From Rhodoferax lithotrophicus (lineage in GTDB: Bacteria > Pseudomonadota > Gammaproteobacteria > Burkholderiales > Burkholderiaceae_C): 64,000 nt of DNA. Below the pieces are notes generated by a model. It worked only from the letters and a program-made list of their open reading frames with translations. It ran no database searches and had not been told where the DNA came from. The stretch covers positions 868,001 through 932,000 of the forward strand of contig NZ_AP024238.1 of NCBI RefSeq assembly GCF_019973615.1, given 5' to 3'. A program made the translations under genes and the position numbers. Below are positions 26,643-36,092 of the stretch, piece by piece. The stretch's first letter is position 1. Every line of letters starts with the position of its first letter.

Positions 26643-27344
26643 TCAGTTCAGACGTTTTTCAACCTGATCCGCACCCACTGCACCTGGCACGCGTGTGCCA
26701 TCTGTAAACACCAGGGTGGGGGTGCCCGTGACTTTGAACCTGTGGCCCAGTTCCACATTGCGGCCAATCGCGGCACTGTCACAACTGGCTGCGGGTGGCG
26801 TGATGTCACGCACCATCCAGTCTTGCCAGGCTTTGGCCTTGTCTTTGGCGCACCAGATGGCTTTGGACTTTTCACCAGAATCTGCGCTCAGGATGGGGTA
26901 CAAAAACATGTAGATGGTGACGTTGTTGACCTTCTGCAAATCTTTCTCAAAACGTTTGCAGTAGCCGCAGTTGGGGTCTTCAAACACCGCCAGTTTGCGC
27001 TTGCCATTGCCACGCACGATGGTGAAAGCATCCTTGAAGGGTAAGGCATCAAAGTTGATGGCGGTTAATTTATCTACCCGTTCTTCTGTCAGATTGCGTT
27101 TTTGCTTGGTGTCGATCAGGTTGCCCTGGATCAGGTAATTGGCTTGGGCATCGGTGTAGTAAATATCGACTCCGTTGACCCGGATCTCATAGAGGCCATC
27201 TATCGGGGTTTTGCTGACTTCGTCAATTTTTTGCAGTTGCGGGATACGTTCGGTCAGGTTTTTGCGGATGGCGGCTTCCTGAGACCAGGCGGTGCTGGCC
27301 GCCAGCAGGGCGCAAGTCAACAGGGTAATTAGGCGTAAGTTCAT
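26643..27344 (-). CDS. dsbC: Thiol:disulfide interchange protein DsbC
   Basis: A 233-residue periplasmic disulfide isomerase. It has a signal peptide (MNLRLITLLTCALLAASTAW), an N-terminal dimerisation domain (TPIDGLYEIRVNGVDIYYTD), a linker and a thioredoxin-fold domain with the active site DPNCGYCKRFE (CGYC). Further conserved stretches are FLYPILSADSGEKSKAIWC and GTPTLVFTDGTRVPG with the cis-proline. It repairs wrongly paired disulfides and is kept reduced by DsbD. It lies 11 bp upstream of the M61 gene and may be cotranscribed with it. Confidence 0.94.
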   Translation of the reverse strand: MNLRLITLLTCALLAASTAWSQEAAIRKNLTERIPQLQKIDEVSKTPIDGLYEIRVNGVDIYYTDAQANYLIQGNLIDTKQKRNLTEERVDKLTAINFDALPFKDAFTIVRGNGKRKLAVFEDPNCGYCKRFEKDLQKVNNVTIYMFLYPILSADSGEKSKAIWCAKDKAKAWQDWMVRDITPPAASCDSAAIGRNVELGHRFKVTGTPTLVFTDGTRVPGAVGADQVEKRLN

Positions 27345-27414
27345 GTGCGTCCTGTAAAAGTGGAGGTCATGTCAGACCTGCAAGCGTGAAAGAAGTTCAA
27401 AAAAACCGGGGTGG

Positions 27415-28527
27415 CTACAAACCCATGGCTTGGCGTGCAGCCCAATTTTTGGCCATGCCGCTGAGCTCGAACCCCTGCATGCCCCAGTTGCGCAGTTTTT
27501 GCCAGCCATTGCCATCTTTGGCAAAAAGTTGCTGCAAAAAGGTCATGGCGGCATCGGTGGTGGTGACTTCTGCACGCCGCGCCCGCTCATAACGGCGCAG
27601 CAGCTTGATGTCGTTGACCGGCCGCCAGTACGCGCGGGTATGCAAAACCTCAGCCAGTTCGGCCACGTCGCCCAAGCCCAGATTCAGGCCTTGACCGGCC
27701 AGCGGATGGATATTGTGTGCCGCATCACCCGCCAAGGCCCAGCTTTGACCGTTGGCCACACCGATCCAGCGGCTGGCCTGGGCCGACTGCAGTGCCCAGG
27801 CCTTGCGCGGACTGATCAGGCTGAGTTGACCCAGACAGCCTTGGCTGAACGTATGGAGTTGTTCACAAAAATCGGTGGCATCGGCCTCGAGCAGCTCGGG
27901 TACACGAGCATCGGGCACCGACCAGACCAAGCCAACCGATTGCCCTTGTGCGCCATCCAGCGGCAAAAATGCCAGAATTTCATCGCCTTTGAACCATTGT
28001 CGCGCCACCTGGCCGTGGGGTTTCTCGCAGGCCAGACGTGCGGCGATGGCGGTTTGCGGGTAGCGCGTCGCGACAAAATCGACCCCAAATTCTTCGCGCG
28101 TGCTGCTTGCCCGGCCTTCACATACCACGGTCAGGGTGGCAGCACGGGGGGCTTCCAGAAGCTCAATGTGCGGCTGAAAACGCACCGCTTCGCGCAATTG
28201 GGCCTCCAGCGCGGGCACGTCCACGATCCAGGTGAGTGCTGGCACGGCCAGGTGGCTGGCAGAGAAATGGATGGCACCGCCATCATCACCTTCGACCTGC
28301 ATGCCGGTGACTTCCGTGGCGTGCTGGGCATCGGGCCAACAGCGCACCGATTCCAGCAAGGCTTTGGATTTGGCGTTGAGTGCGTAGACCCGCACATCCG
28401 GCTCGCTGCCCGCTGGCGGCTTGGTGGCCACCAGGCCCACACGCAACCGGTCCCGAGCCAGTAACAAAGCCAGCGTGTGGCCCACAATGCCACCGCCACG
28501 AATACAAATATCAAGGTGTTGAGTCAT
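27415..28527 (-). CDS. UbiH/UbiF/VisC family FAD-dependent hydroxylase
   Basis: A 370-residue flavoprotein monooxygenase of the ubiquinone-synthesis hydroxylase group. The FAD Rossmann motif is GGGIVGHTLALLLARD (about residues 10-25), and the second FAD motif GDAAHNIHPLAGQGLNLGLGD (split by its central proline) is at about residues 270-290. It probably hydroxylates a ring position of a ubiquinone precursor; the position (C1, C5 or C6) cannot be told from sequence. Nothing suggests that it belongs to the acx cluster upstream. Confidence 0.85.
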   Translation of the reverse strand: MTQHLDICIRGGGIVGHTLALLLARDRLRVGLVATKPPAGSEPDVRVYALNAKSKALLESVRCWPDAQHATEVTGMQVEGDDGGAIHFSASHLAVPALTWIVDVPALEAQLREAVRFQPHIELLEAPRAATLTVVCEGRASSTREEFGVDFVATRYPQTAIAARLACEKPHGQVARQWFKGDEILAFLPLDGAQGQSVGLVWSVPDARVPELLEADATDFCEQLHTFSQGCLGQLSLISPRKAWALQSAQASRWIGVANGQSWALAGDAAHNIHPLAGQGLNLGLGDVAELAEVLHTRAYWRPVNDIKLLRRYERARRAEVTTTDAAMTFLQQLFAKDGNGWQKLRNWGMQGFELSGMAKNWAARQAMGL

Positions 28528-28615
28528 GGCGCAGATTGTAGGAGTGGGCCGGGGGGATGATCAGTCCGTCAAAAAAACCATGTGACACACGCTCATCTTT
28601 GGTGATGACGCTGGA

Positions 28616-30604
28616 TTACGACAAACCGTATCTTTTCAGTTTGAGGTAAAGCGTACTTTTGGCGATGCCAAGGTGCTTGGCCACCAAGGTCAGATTGCCG
28701 CCGTCCTGTTCAATGGTATTTCGGATCAATGCCAACTCCAGGTCTTCCAGTTTTCCCAGAACAGGAACCTCTGTCATTTTTTCTGCCGTTTTTTGGCGGG
28801 CATCCACTGATCCGATTTCAGGTGGCAGGCCGTCCAGTCCGATGGCATCACCTTGTGCCATCAGAAACATGCTCTCCACGACATTGCGCAATTCCCGCAC
28901 GTTACCGGGCCAGGTGTAGGCTTCAAACGCATCCAGCACCTCTGTCCTGAATCGCTTGGGTTTCGCTGCGTATTTATCGGACAGCAATCCCAGAAAATGC
29001 GCGACCAGCAAGGGAATATCCGGCTTGCGTTCCGTCAAGGCGGGAATCCGGATACTGGTGACAGATACCCGGTAAAAAAGGTCCATGCGAAAACGTCCTT
29101 CCGCCACCTCGTCGCGCAAATTTCGGTTGGTGGCAGATACCAGCTTGAAGGACACCTTGCGTGGTGAGGTCTCCCCAATACGGTAAATTTCTCCCTCTTC
29201 CAGAACCCGCAAAAAGTGTGGCTGCAATTCGAGCGGCATTTCACCAATCTCGTCCAGAAACAGCGTGCCGCCATTGGCCGCCTCGATCTTGCCGATCATG
29301 CCGCCGCGCCGCGCCCCGGTAAATGAGCCTTCGCAATGACCAAAAAGTTCGCTGGCCAACAGGTCACGTGACAGGCTACCGCAGTTAAGGGCGACAAAAG
29401 GCCGTTCCCCAACCTGTCCGAAGCGGTGCAAACCCTGGGCAAAATTTTCCTTGCCCACACCAGTCTGACCCAGCAGAAGGACGGGTACGTTGGACTTTGC
29501 CAGCATCTTGGCTTTTTGAATGGCCTGAAGCAAGGGTTCACTGTGGCCAATCAGGGCATCAAAACCCTTGACATCCTGTGGCCGGAGGTCTTGTACCGGC
29601 TTGGCTTTGCGGCTCCAGCTGGAAACCGTGCCATTGGGCTGCAACGCGGGAATGGTCAGCAAGGTGCCGATCCGCTCTCCGGCATCCACAATCGGTTCAA
29701 GCCAGTCTGCGCGTAACCATTCGGGGGCATCCACCGGCGTGGATGGTGCAAAGGTGCCTGTTTCCAGAGTCGGGATCTGGGTGGTATCTTTCAGGTTGAA
29801 ATGAATGCCGCGGGCCAGCAAGGCGGCGCTGGCCAACGCGTTGGCCTTGATCGGAAAACCACGCCGATCACAAATGATCACGCCATCGGTGGTGTTGGAC
29901 ATGGTGGCGGTGCCACGCTCCAACAACTGGTAGCGAAAATCCATCTCCAGCTTGGCCAGCTGGCTTTCGATACGGCTGGCGGTGGTCACGGCCAGAGCCA
30001 GACTTTGCGGGCTGAAGGTCTTGCCCAGACCCGAAACATCAATGGTTCCCAGGATTTTTCCGTCATAAGGGTCCCGGATGACGGTGGCAGAGCAGGTCCA
30101 TTCCTTGATACCCGCGCAAAAGTGCTCTGCCGCATGGATTTGTACAGGTTGCCCTACCGACAGGGCGGTACCAATGGCGTTGGTGCCGCAAAGCTGCTCG
30201 CTCCAGCAACTGCCAGCGATGAGGTGAATGGATTCCGCCTCATCCAGCGCGCGCGGGTCACCTTCAACCCCCAGAATCATGCCGTTTGGATCGGTCAGGA
30301 TCATGATGGTCTCGCTTTGGGCGAGAAAGTCCCGGGCCATGGCCATCACGGGCTTGCCCGCACGTAACAACTCTCGATGCTGGTATTGCAGCGAAGACAG
30401 CGTTGATTCGTTCACGGGAGATGCCGCCTGTTGGCGCGAGGGATCCACCTGCACCTCCAGGCAGCGTCGCCAGGAGTCATCAATCAGGCAGCGTAAGGCA
30501 TTGGGTGGTGGCGTATCTCCAGACAGAAACCGGTCCCATGCAGCCATGATCGTCCGGTTGTTCTGCGGGTTGGATAGCCGCTGGTGTCGTTCGTAGTTGG
30601 CCAA
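28616..30604 (-). CDS. acxR: Sigma-54-dependent activator of acetone carboxylase genes, AcxR/AcoR-like
   Basis: About 662 residues. It has an N-terminal GAF-containing sensor region of AcoR type ([38 protein letters not shown]), a central AAA+ domain with GQTGVGKE (Walker A), GSFTGA in place of GAFTGA (sigma-54 contact loop) and [10 protein letters not shown] (Walker B), and a C-terminal Fis-type HTH ([25 protein letters not shown]). A TTG at 30604 has AAGGAG 7 bases upstream and gives the start [14 protein letters not shown]; a GTG at 30661 is an upstream alternative. It is divergent from acxABC, whose promoter is of the -24/-12 type, so it is the likely acetone-responsive activator. Confidence 0.85.
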   Translation of the reverse strand: MANYERHQRLSNPQNNRTIMAAWDRFLSGDTPPPNALRCLIDDSWRRCLEVQVDPSRQQAASPVNESTLSSLQYQHRELLRAGKPVMAMARDFLAQSETIMILTDPNGMILGVEGDPRALDEAESIHLIAGSCWSEQLCGTNAIGTALSVGQPVQIHAAEHFCAGIKEWTCSATVIRDPYDGKILGTIDVSGLGKTFSPQSLALAVTTASRIESQLAKLEMDFRYQLLERGTATMSNTTDGVIICDRRGFPIKANALASAALLARGIHFNLKDTTQIPTLETGTFAPSTPVDAPEWLRADWLEPIVDAGERIGTLLTIPALQPNGTVSSWSRKAKPVQDLRPQDVKGFDALIGHSEPLLQAIQKAKMLAKSNVPVLLLGQTGVGKENFAQGLHRFGQVGERPFVALNCGSLSRDLLASELFGHCEGSFTGARRGGMIGKIEAANGGTLFLDEIGEMPLELQPHFLRVLEEGEIYRIGETSPRKVSFKLVSATNRNLRDEVAEGRFRMDLFYRVSVTSIRIPALTERKPDIPLLVAHFLGLLSDKYAAKPKRFRTEVLDAFEAYTWPGNVRELRNVVESMFLMAQGDAIGLDGLPPEIGSVDARQKTAEKMTEVPVLGKLEDLELALIRNTIEQDGGNLTLVAKHLGIAKSTLYLKLKRYGLS

Positions 30605-30684
30605 ATTTGTCTCCTTCAGGCAAGCCCCTTTGTCAGGATGAATTGCCCGACCATCGCGCACAGTATTTTGGCGGTCACACGGCG

Positions 30685-30721
30685 CTGAATATACGCGGGT
30701 AAACCCCTGTTCGATATTCAG
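30685..30721. promoter_or_regulatory. Candidate activator site: inverted repeat CTGAATAT-N21-ATATTCAG
   Basis: A perfect 8-bp inverted repeat about 125-160 bases upstream of the -24/-12 promoter, within the acxR-acxA divergent region, at the distance expected of an upstream activating sequence. It also lies just upstream of acxR, so could serve autoregulation. Assignment to AcxR is inference. Confidence 0.35.
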
Positions 30722-30844
30722 TCGGATTCCGAGGAAGCGTCCGGATTTCAGCTGTTTTTTTGCGTTGATACATCACCTTGATGGCGGCCACTTTTCAGTC
30801 TTTTCATTGGGAGAACACGTCTTTTCAAGCGCACGCAAAGCCCT

Positions 30845-30860
30845 TGGCACGGGCTTTGCG
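30845..30860 (+). promoter_or_regulatory. Sigma-54 (-24/-12) promoter of acxABC
   Basis: TGGCACGGGCTTTGCG matches TGGCAC-N5-TTGC exactly, with GG at -24 and GC at -12. It lies 115 bases before the acxA start and downstream of the divergent sigma-54 activator gene. The predicted transcript start is near 30870. Confidence 0.85.
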
Positions 30861-30974
30861 AAATGGAGAGTGCGGACAGAAAAATTCTGCCGCTCGATTC
30901 GCCGCCAGTGCCATGGAGTCCATGCGCAATGACAGTGTTTTCGAACTGCACTAACCCAATGAGGAGACACCCAT

Positions 30975-33122
30975 ATGCAAGTTCAAAGTTCACCCGTCCA
31001 GGTGATGGGCATTGATGCCGGGGGCACGATGACCGACACCTTTTTTGTCAGGGAGGACGGCTCGTTTGTCGTCGGCAAGGCGCAAAGTAATCCCGGCGAT
31101 GAATCACAAGCCATTTATGAGTCGTCGATTGACGCACTGTCGGAATGGAACCGTCAGGTGGATGACGTTTTCCCCGAGCTTCTAACCTGTGTGTATTCAG
31201 GCACCGCCATGCTGAACCGCGTGGTGCAGCGCAAGGGGCTCGATGTGGGTCTGATGTGCAACCGGGGTTTTGAAGACATCCACTCCATGGGTCGTGCCAT
31301 TCAGAGTTACCTGGGCTATGCGCTGGAAGAGCGTATCCACCTGAACTGCCACCGCTACGATGAGCCGTTGGTACCGCTGTCTCGCACCCGTGGTGTGACT
31401 GAGCGTACCGATGTGCAAGGCCAGGTGGTGATCCCGCTGCGTGAAGATGAAGTGCGCGTGGCCACACGTGAACTGGTGGCGCGGGGCTCCAAGGCCATTG
31501 TCATCAGCCTGCTGCAATCCCACAAGAACGAACACAGCGAATTGCGGGCGCGGGATCTGTGTCGCGAAGAACTCAAAAAAATGGGCGTGGACATTCCGGT
31601 GTTTGCCACGGTGGACTACTACCCTTCGCGCAAGGAAACCCACCGCACCAACACCACCATTCTGGAAGCCTATGCGGCAGAGCCCTCTCGTGCCACACTG
31701 AAAAAGGTCAGTGACCGCTTCAAGAAACACGGCGCCAAGTTCGACTTGCGGGTCATGGCCACCCACGGCGGCACCATTGGCTGGAAAGCCAAAGAGCTGG
31801 CACGTACCATTGTGTCGGGTCCGATTGGCGGCGTGATTGGCTCCAAGTTTTTGGGTGAAAAACTCGGTTACGACAACATCGCGTGCAGCGACATTGGCGG
31901 CACCAGTTTTGACATGGCCATCATCACCAAAGGCAACTTTGCCATTCAGTCCGACCCCGACATGGCACGGCTGGTGTTGTCTTTGCCCCTGGTGGCGATG
32001 GATTCGGTGGGTGCGGGGGCGGGCAGTTTCATCCGTATTGATCCGTACAGCAAGGCCATCAAGCTCGGGCCTGACAGCGCCGGGTATCGGGTGGGTATGT
32101 GTTGGGCCGACAGTGGGTTGGACACCGTCTCCGTCTCGGACTGTCATGTGGTGCTGGGTTACCTGAATCCGGACAACTTTTTGGGCGGTGCGATCAAGCT
32201 TGACGTGGAACGGGCACGCAAATACCTCAAGGAGCAAATCGCCGACCCGCTGGGTTTGACGGTAGAAGATGCTGCCGCAGGCGTGATCGAACTGCTGGAC
32301 TTGAACCTGCGTGAATACATGCGTTCGGTGATCAGCGCCAAGGGCTACAACCCGGCGGACTTTGTCTGCTTCTCTTACGGCGGGGCCGGGCCAGTTCACA
32401 CCTATGGCTACACCGAAGGTCTGGGCTTCAAGGACGTGGTGGTGCCCGCCTGGGCCGCCGGGTTCTCGGCCTTCGGCTGCGCCTGTGCCGAGTACGAGTA
32501 CCGTTACGACAAGAGTGTCGATGTCGGTGTGGGTCCCAACGCCACTGACGACGAAAAAATTGCGGCCTGCCAGACCCTGACCGAGGCATGGGCGGAACTG
32601 TCGGCCAAGGTGATTGAAGAGTTTGTCATCAACGGCTTCAAGCCGCAGGATGTCTTGTTGCGCCCTGGTTATCGCATGCAGTTCATGGGGCAACTCAACG
32701 ACCTTGAAATCAGCTCCCCCATCGCCAGCGCCTCGACCCTGGCCGACTGGAACAAGATGGTCAAGGCCTTTGACGACACCTATGCACGGGTCTACGCCTC
32801 ATCCGCCAGTTCACCTGAATTGGGTTTTGGTGTCACCGGCGCGATCATGCGTGGCAGTGTGATTTCTTCCAAGCCGGAGCTTCCCGAAGAGCCCGATGCA
32901 GGCCCGGTGCCACCGGCATCCGCCAAGATTGGCAGCCGCCCGTTCTACCGCCACAAAAAGTGGTGGGATGCACAAATCTGGTCGATGGAAGCCTTGAAAG
33001 CGGGTAACCGCGTGGTGGGCCCGGCCATTGTGGAGTCGCCCTCCACCACCTTCATCGTGCCGTTCGGGTTTGAAACCTACTGCGATGCACACCGTTTGTT
33101 CCATCTTAAAGAAGTCAAATAA
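30975..33122 (+). CDS. acxA: Acetone carboxylase beta subunit AcxA
   Basis: A 715-residue protein of the hydantoinase A/N-methylhydantoinase A fold. ASKHA-type nucleotide-binding motifs are visible at GIDAGGTMTDTFFV (about residues 12-25) and ACSDIGGTSFDMAII (about 302-316). Length and the gene set acxABC match the ATP-dependent acetone carboxylase of Xanthobacter and Aromatoleum, which carboxylates acetone to acetoacetate; the beta subunit is thought to phosphorylate the substrates. GAGGAGA stands 11 bases before the ATG. Acetophenone carboxylases are related but differ in subunit make-up. Confidence 0.92.
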   Translation: MQVQSSPVQVMGIDAGGTMTDTFFVREDGSFVVGKAQSNPGDESQAIYESSIDALSEWNRQVDDVFPELLTCVYSGTAMLNRVVQRKGLDVGLMCNRGFEDIHSMGRAIQSYLGYALEERIHLNCHRYDEPLVPLSRTRGVTERTDVQGQVVIPLREDEVRVATRELVARGSKAIVISLLQSHKNEHSELRARDLCREELKKMGVDIPVFATVDYYPSRKETHRTNTTILEAYAAEPSRATLKKVSDRFKKHGAKFDLRVMATHGGTIGWKAKELARTIVSGPIGGVIGSKFLGEKLGYDNIACSDIGGTSFDMAIITKGNFAIQSDPDMARLVLSLPLVAMDSVGAGAGSFIRIDPYSKAIKLGPDSAGYRVGMCWADSGLDTVSVSDCHVVLGYLNPDNFLGGAIKLDVERARKYLKEQIADPLGLTVEDAAAGVIELLDLNLREYMRSVISAKGYNPADFVCFSYGGAGPVHTYGYTEGLGFKDVVVPAWAAGFSAFGCACAEYEYRYDKSVDVGVGPNATDDEKIAACQTLTEAWAELSAKVIEEFVINGFKPQDVLLRPGYRMQFMGQLNDLEISSPIASASTLADWNKMVKAFDDTYARVYASSASSPELGFGVTGAIMRGSVISSKPELPEEPDAGPVPPASAKIGSRPFYRHKKWWDAQIWSMEALKAGNRVVGPAIVESPSTTFIVPFGFETYCDAHRLFHLKEVK

Positions 33123-33133
33123 GGAGACATCTC

Positions 33134-35458
33134 ATGAATACCATGACCAGAAAAGAAATTGGTTTGCCTGACCTGCTGGGTAATGGCAAGACACTCAAGC
33201 AGCATCGCGACGAGGTGCTGGCGCGTACCCACAAAACCGGCTATTACAACGGCTTGGAAAAGCTGGAGTTCAAGGACTCCGATCCGATCACCTACGAGAA
33301 ACTGTTCTCCAGAATCCGTGGCGGTTTGGTGCATGCCCGTGAAACCGCCAAAAAAATTGCCGCTTCCCCGATCGTGGAGCAAGAAGGCGAGTTGTGCTTC
33401 ACGCTCTACAACGCCGCAGGCGACTGTATTCTGACCTCCACCGGCATCATCATCCACGTCGGCACTATGGGCGCTGCGATCAAGTACATGATTGAAAACG
33501 CCTGGGAAATGAATCCTGGCATCAACCCCGGCGACATGTTCACCAACAATGATTGCTCCATTGGCAACGTGCACCCCTGCGACATCGCCACCATCGTGCC
33601 GATCTTCTGGGAAGGCAAACTGGTCGGTTGGGTGGGTGGAGTGACCCACGTGATTGACCTGGGTGCCATGACCCCCGGCTCGATGTCCACCGGGCAGGTG
33701 TCGCGTTTTGGTGACGGCTTGCAGGTGACCTGTCGCAAGACCGGTGTCAACGACACCCCACTGCGCGATTGGCTGCATGAGAGCCAGCGTAATGTGCGCA
33801 CCACCAAGTACTGGATTCTGGACGAGCGCACCCGTATTGCCGGTTGTCACATGATTCGTCAGCTGGTGGAGGAGGTGCTGGAAGCCGAAGGCATCGAGAA
33901 CTACACCCGCTTTGCCCACGAAATCATTGAAGAAGGTCGCCGTGGTTTGCAGGCACGCCTGAAAGCCATGACGGTTCCCGGTGTCTATCGCCGGGTGGCC
34001 TTTGTGGACATTCCTTATGACCACCCCGACATGAGTCTGGCCTCGGAGTTCGGCAAGCTCAACAGCATCATGCATGCGCCGTGTGAAATGACCATCCGCC
34101 CGGATGCCACCTGGAAGCTCAATTTTGAAGGGGCGAGCCGTTGGGGCTGGCACAGCTTCAACGCCAACCAGGTCGCGTTCACCAGTGGTATCTGGGTGAT
34201 GCTGACGCAGACGCTGGTGCCGACAGCGCGTATCAACGATGGTGCCTATTACGCCACCGAATTCAAGCTGCCCAAGGGCACCTGGATGAACCCGGATGAC
34301 CGCCGCACGGCACACGCCTACGCCTGGCACTTCCTGGTGTCGGGCTGGAGTGGTATCTGGCGCGGCATGAGCCAGTCGTACTTTGCACGGGGTTATCTGG
34401 AAGAAGTCAACGCGGGTAATGCCAACACCTCCAACTGGCTGCAAGGTGGTGGCATGACACAGGATGGCGAAGCCCATGCGGTCAACAGCTTTGAGCCTGC
34501 GGCGTGTGGCACTGGTGCCTGTGCCATCAAGGATGGCTTGAATCATGCCGCAGCGGTGTGGAACCCGGAAGGTGACATGGGTGACATCGAGATTTGGGAA
34601 ATGGCTGAGCCACTGCTGTACATGGGGCGCAACGTCAAAACCAACTCCGGCGGTTACGGCAAGTTCCGCGGTGGCTGCGGCTTTGAGACCCTGCGTATGG
34701 TGTGGAAGGCGCAGGACTGGAGCATGTACTTCATGGGCAATGGCTACATGAACAGTGATTGGGGCTTGATGGGCGGTTACCCGTCTGCCACCGGTTACCG
34801 TTTTGAGGCTCACAACACCGACCTGGCAGCGCGCATCCGAGAAGGCGACACCCTGCCGCTGGGGGCTGACCGCAATCCTGAAGACCAAACCTACGAGCAC
34901 CACATCAGCGCCACGGCCCATGTCAAGCGTGATCAGCAATGCACCACCACCGAGGCCATCTTTGAAAATCATGACCTGTACCTGAACTACATGCGGGGTG
35001 GCCCGGGCTTTGGTGATCCCTTGGATCGTGATTGCGCCTCGGTTGAAAAAGATATCAACAACCGCTTCGTGTTGCCGGAGTACGCTGAAAAGGTCTACGG
35101 TGTGGTGATCTCCCAAGGCGACGATCAGGTCTGGACAGTGGATGTGGCCAAAACCGCAACACGCCGCAAAGTCATTCGCCGGGAACGGATTGCCCGTGCC
35201 ATTCCCACCCGCGACTGGATGAAGGAAGAACGCGCATGGATTCTGACCAAACATGCCTCGGTGCAGGTGCGTCACATGTTTGCCACCAGTTTTGGCCTGA
35301 GTGCCAAGTTCAAGGACGAGTTCAAGTCGTTTTGGGATCTGCCCCCTGACTGGGAGTTGCCGGAGTCCGAGCTCGGGGTGCCGTCATTTGGCTCCACTTA
35401 CCGGATGGATCTGGCCAAGATGCCTGACGTTCGTACCGTGACCCTGGTTGAAGAATGA
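33134..35458 (+). CDS. acxB: Acetone carboxylase alpha subunit AcxB
   Basis: A 774-residue protein of the hydantoinase B/HyuB family, of normal length for AcxB. Conserved segments include FTNNDCSIGNVHPCDIA (about residues 136-152) and YMRGGPGFGDPLDRDC near the C-terminus; the first is in the metal/substrate region of the family. The alpha subunit carries the manganese carboxylation site in characterised enzymes. It starts 11 bp after acxA with AAGGAGA upstream, and is followed by a strong hairpin before acxC, which may set subunit ratios. Confidence 0.92.
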   Translation: MNTMTRKEIGLPDLLGNGKTLKQHRDEVLARTHKTGYYNGLEKLEFKDSDPITYEKLFSRIRGGLVHARETAKKIAASPIVEQEGELCFTLYNAAGDCILTSTGIIIHVGTMGAAIKYMIENAWEMNPGINPGDMFTNNDCSIGNVHPCDIATIVPIFWEGKLVGWVGGVTHVIDLGAMTPGSMSTGQVSRFGDGLQVTCRKTGVNDTPLRDWLHESQRNVRTTKYWILDERTRIAGCHMIRQLVEEVLEAEGIENYTRFAHEIIEEGRRGLQARLKAMTVPGVYRRVAFVDIPYDHPDMSLASEFGKLNSIMHAPCEMTIRPDATWKLNFEGASRWGWHSFNANQVAFTSGIWVMLTQTLVPTARINDGAYYATEFKLPKGTWMNPDDRRTAHAYAWHFLVSGWSGIWRGMSQSYFARGYLEEVNAGNANTSNWLQGGGMTQDGEAHAVNSFEPAACGTGACAIKDGLNHAAAVWNPEGDMGDIEIWEMAEPLLYMGRNVKTNSGGYGKFRGGCGFETLRMVWKAQDWSMYFMGNGYMNSDWGLMGGYPSATGYRFEAHNTDLAARIREGDTLPLGADRNPEDQTYEHHISATAHVKRDQQCTTTEAIFENHDLYLNYMRGGPGFGDPLDRDCASVEKDINNRFVLPEYAEKVYGVVISQGDDQVWTVDVAKTATRRKVIRRERIARAIPTRDWMKEERAWILTKHASVQVRHMFATSFGLSAKFKDEFKSFWDLPPDWELPESELGVPSFGSTYRMDLAKMPDVRTVTLVEE

Positions 35459-35463
35459 TTTTT

Positions 35464-35483
35464 GGCCGGGGTTTACCCCGGCC
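35464..35483 (+). promoter_or_regulatory. Intercistronic hairpin between acxB and acxC
   Basis: GGCCGGGG-TTTA-CCCCGGCC is a perfect 8-bp GC stem with a tetraloop, 5 bases after the acxB stop and 32 bases before acxC. No T-run follows, so it more likely stabilises the upstream mRNA or marks a processing point than terminates transcription. Confidence 0.65.
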
Positions 35484-35515
35484 TTCCGTAAACCCAACGA
35501 TCTGGAGATTTAAAA

Positions 35516-36022
35516 ATGTCAATTTACACACAAGAGCAAGTGAACTATCTGGTGGAAGGCAAGCTGGACTGGGAAACCACCATGCGTATGCTGTCCATGC
35601 CCAAGGACGAGGAGCGCTTCAGCATGTACCTCAACACGCTGCAGTCCAAGCTGCCGTGGGATGACAAGGTCATTTTGCCGATCAGTCTGCACCTGTTCAT
35701 TGCCCAAAACAAGAAGACCAAACAGTGGGTTACCAAATGCAGTTGTGGCCACGAGTTTGGTGACTACCGCAAGAACTGGAAACTTGAAGCCCTGATCTAC
35801 GTGCGTGACAACGCAGAGGCCATGCACGAGGTGTATCCCGCCCTGATGGCACCGGACACCAATTGGCAGGTGTATCGCGAGTATTACTGCCCGACCTGCG
35901 GCACCATGCACGACGTGGAGGCACCCACACCGTGGTATCCGGTGATGCATGAGTTCGAGCCCGATATTGAAGCCTTCTACAAGGACTGGGTGCACCTGCC
36001 CTTGCCTGAAAAGGCCAATTAA
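35516..36022 (+). CDS. acxC: Acetone carboxylase gamma subunit AcxC
   Basis: A 168-residue small subunit. Two cysteine pairs, KCSCGHEFGDY (about residues 73-83) and YCPTCGTMHD (about 123-132), form a probable zinc site, as known for AcxC. The sequence MSIYTQEQVNYLVEGKLDWETT is typical of the family. The holoenzyme is an (alpha beta gamma)2 hexamer. CTGGAG lies 12 bases before the ATG. A strong hairpin follows the stop, separating it from secB. Confidence 0.92.
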   Translation: MSIYTQEQVNYLVEGKLDWETTMRMLSMPKDEERFSMYLNTLQSKLPWDDKVILPISLHLFIAQNKKTKQWVTKCSCGHEFGDYRKNWKLEALIYVRDNAEAMHEVYPALMAPDTNWQVYREYYCPTCGTMHDVEAPTPWYPVMHEFEPDIEAFYKDWVHLPLPEKAN

Positions 36023-36027
36023 AACGA

Positions 36028-36060
36028 ATCAGGAGGCGGGTGCCTGACCCGCCCCCTGAT
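36028..36060 (+). promoter_or_regulatory. Hairpin between acxC and the SecB-like gene
   Basis: ATCAGGAGGCGGGT-GCCTG-ACCCGCCCCCTGAT: a 14-bp stem with one mismatch and a 5-base loop. No T-run follows. It could be a weak or partial terminator lowering expression of the genes beyond acxC, or a stabilising 3' structure. Confidence 0.6.
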
Positions 36061-36092
36061 GACCGCAACCCCAATTTTGATGGATATTCCTC

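Noticed and set aside
31197..32693. 498-codon open frame on the minus strand
   Set aside because: Antisense shadow of acxA with no recognisable domain.
33077..35275. 732-codon open frame on the minus strand
   Set aside because: It is entirely antisense to acxB, whose family match and codon pattern are clear; long antisense frames are common in GC-rich DNA.
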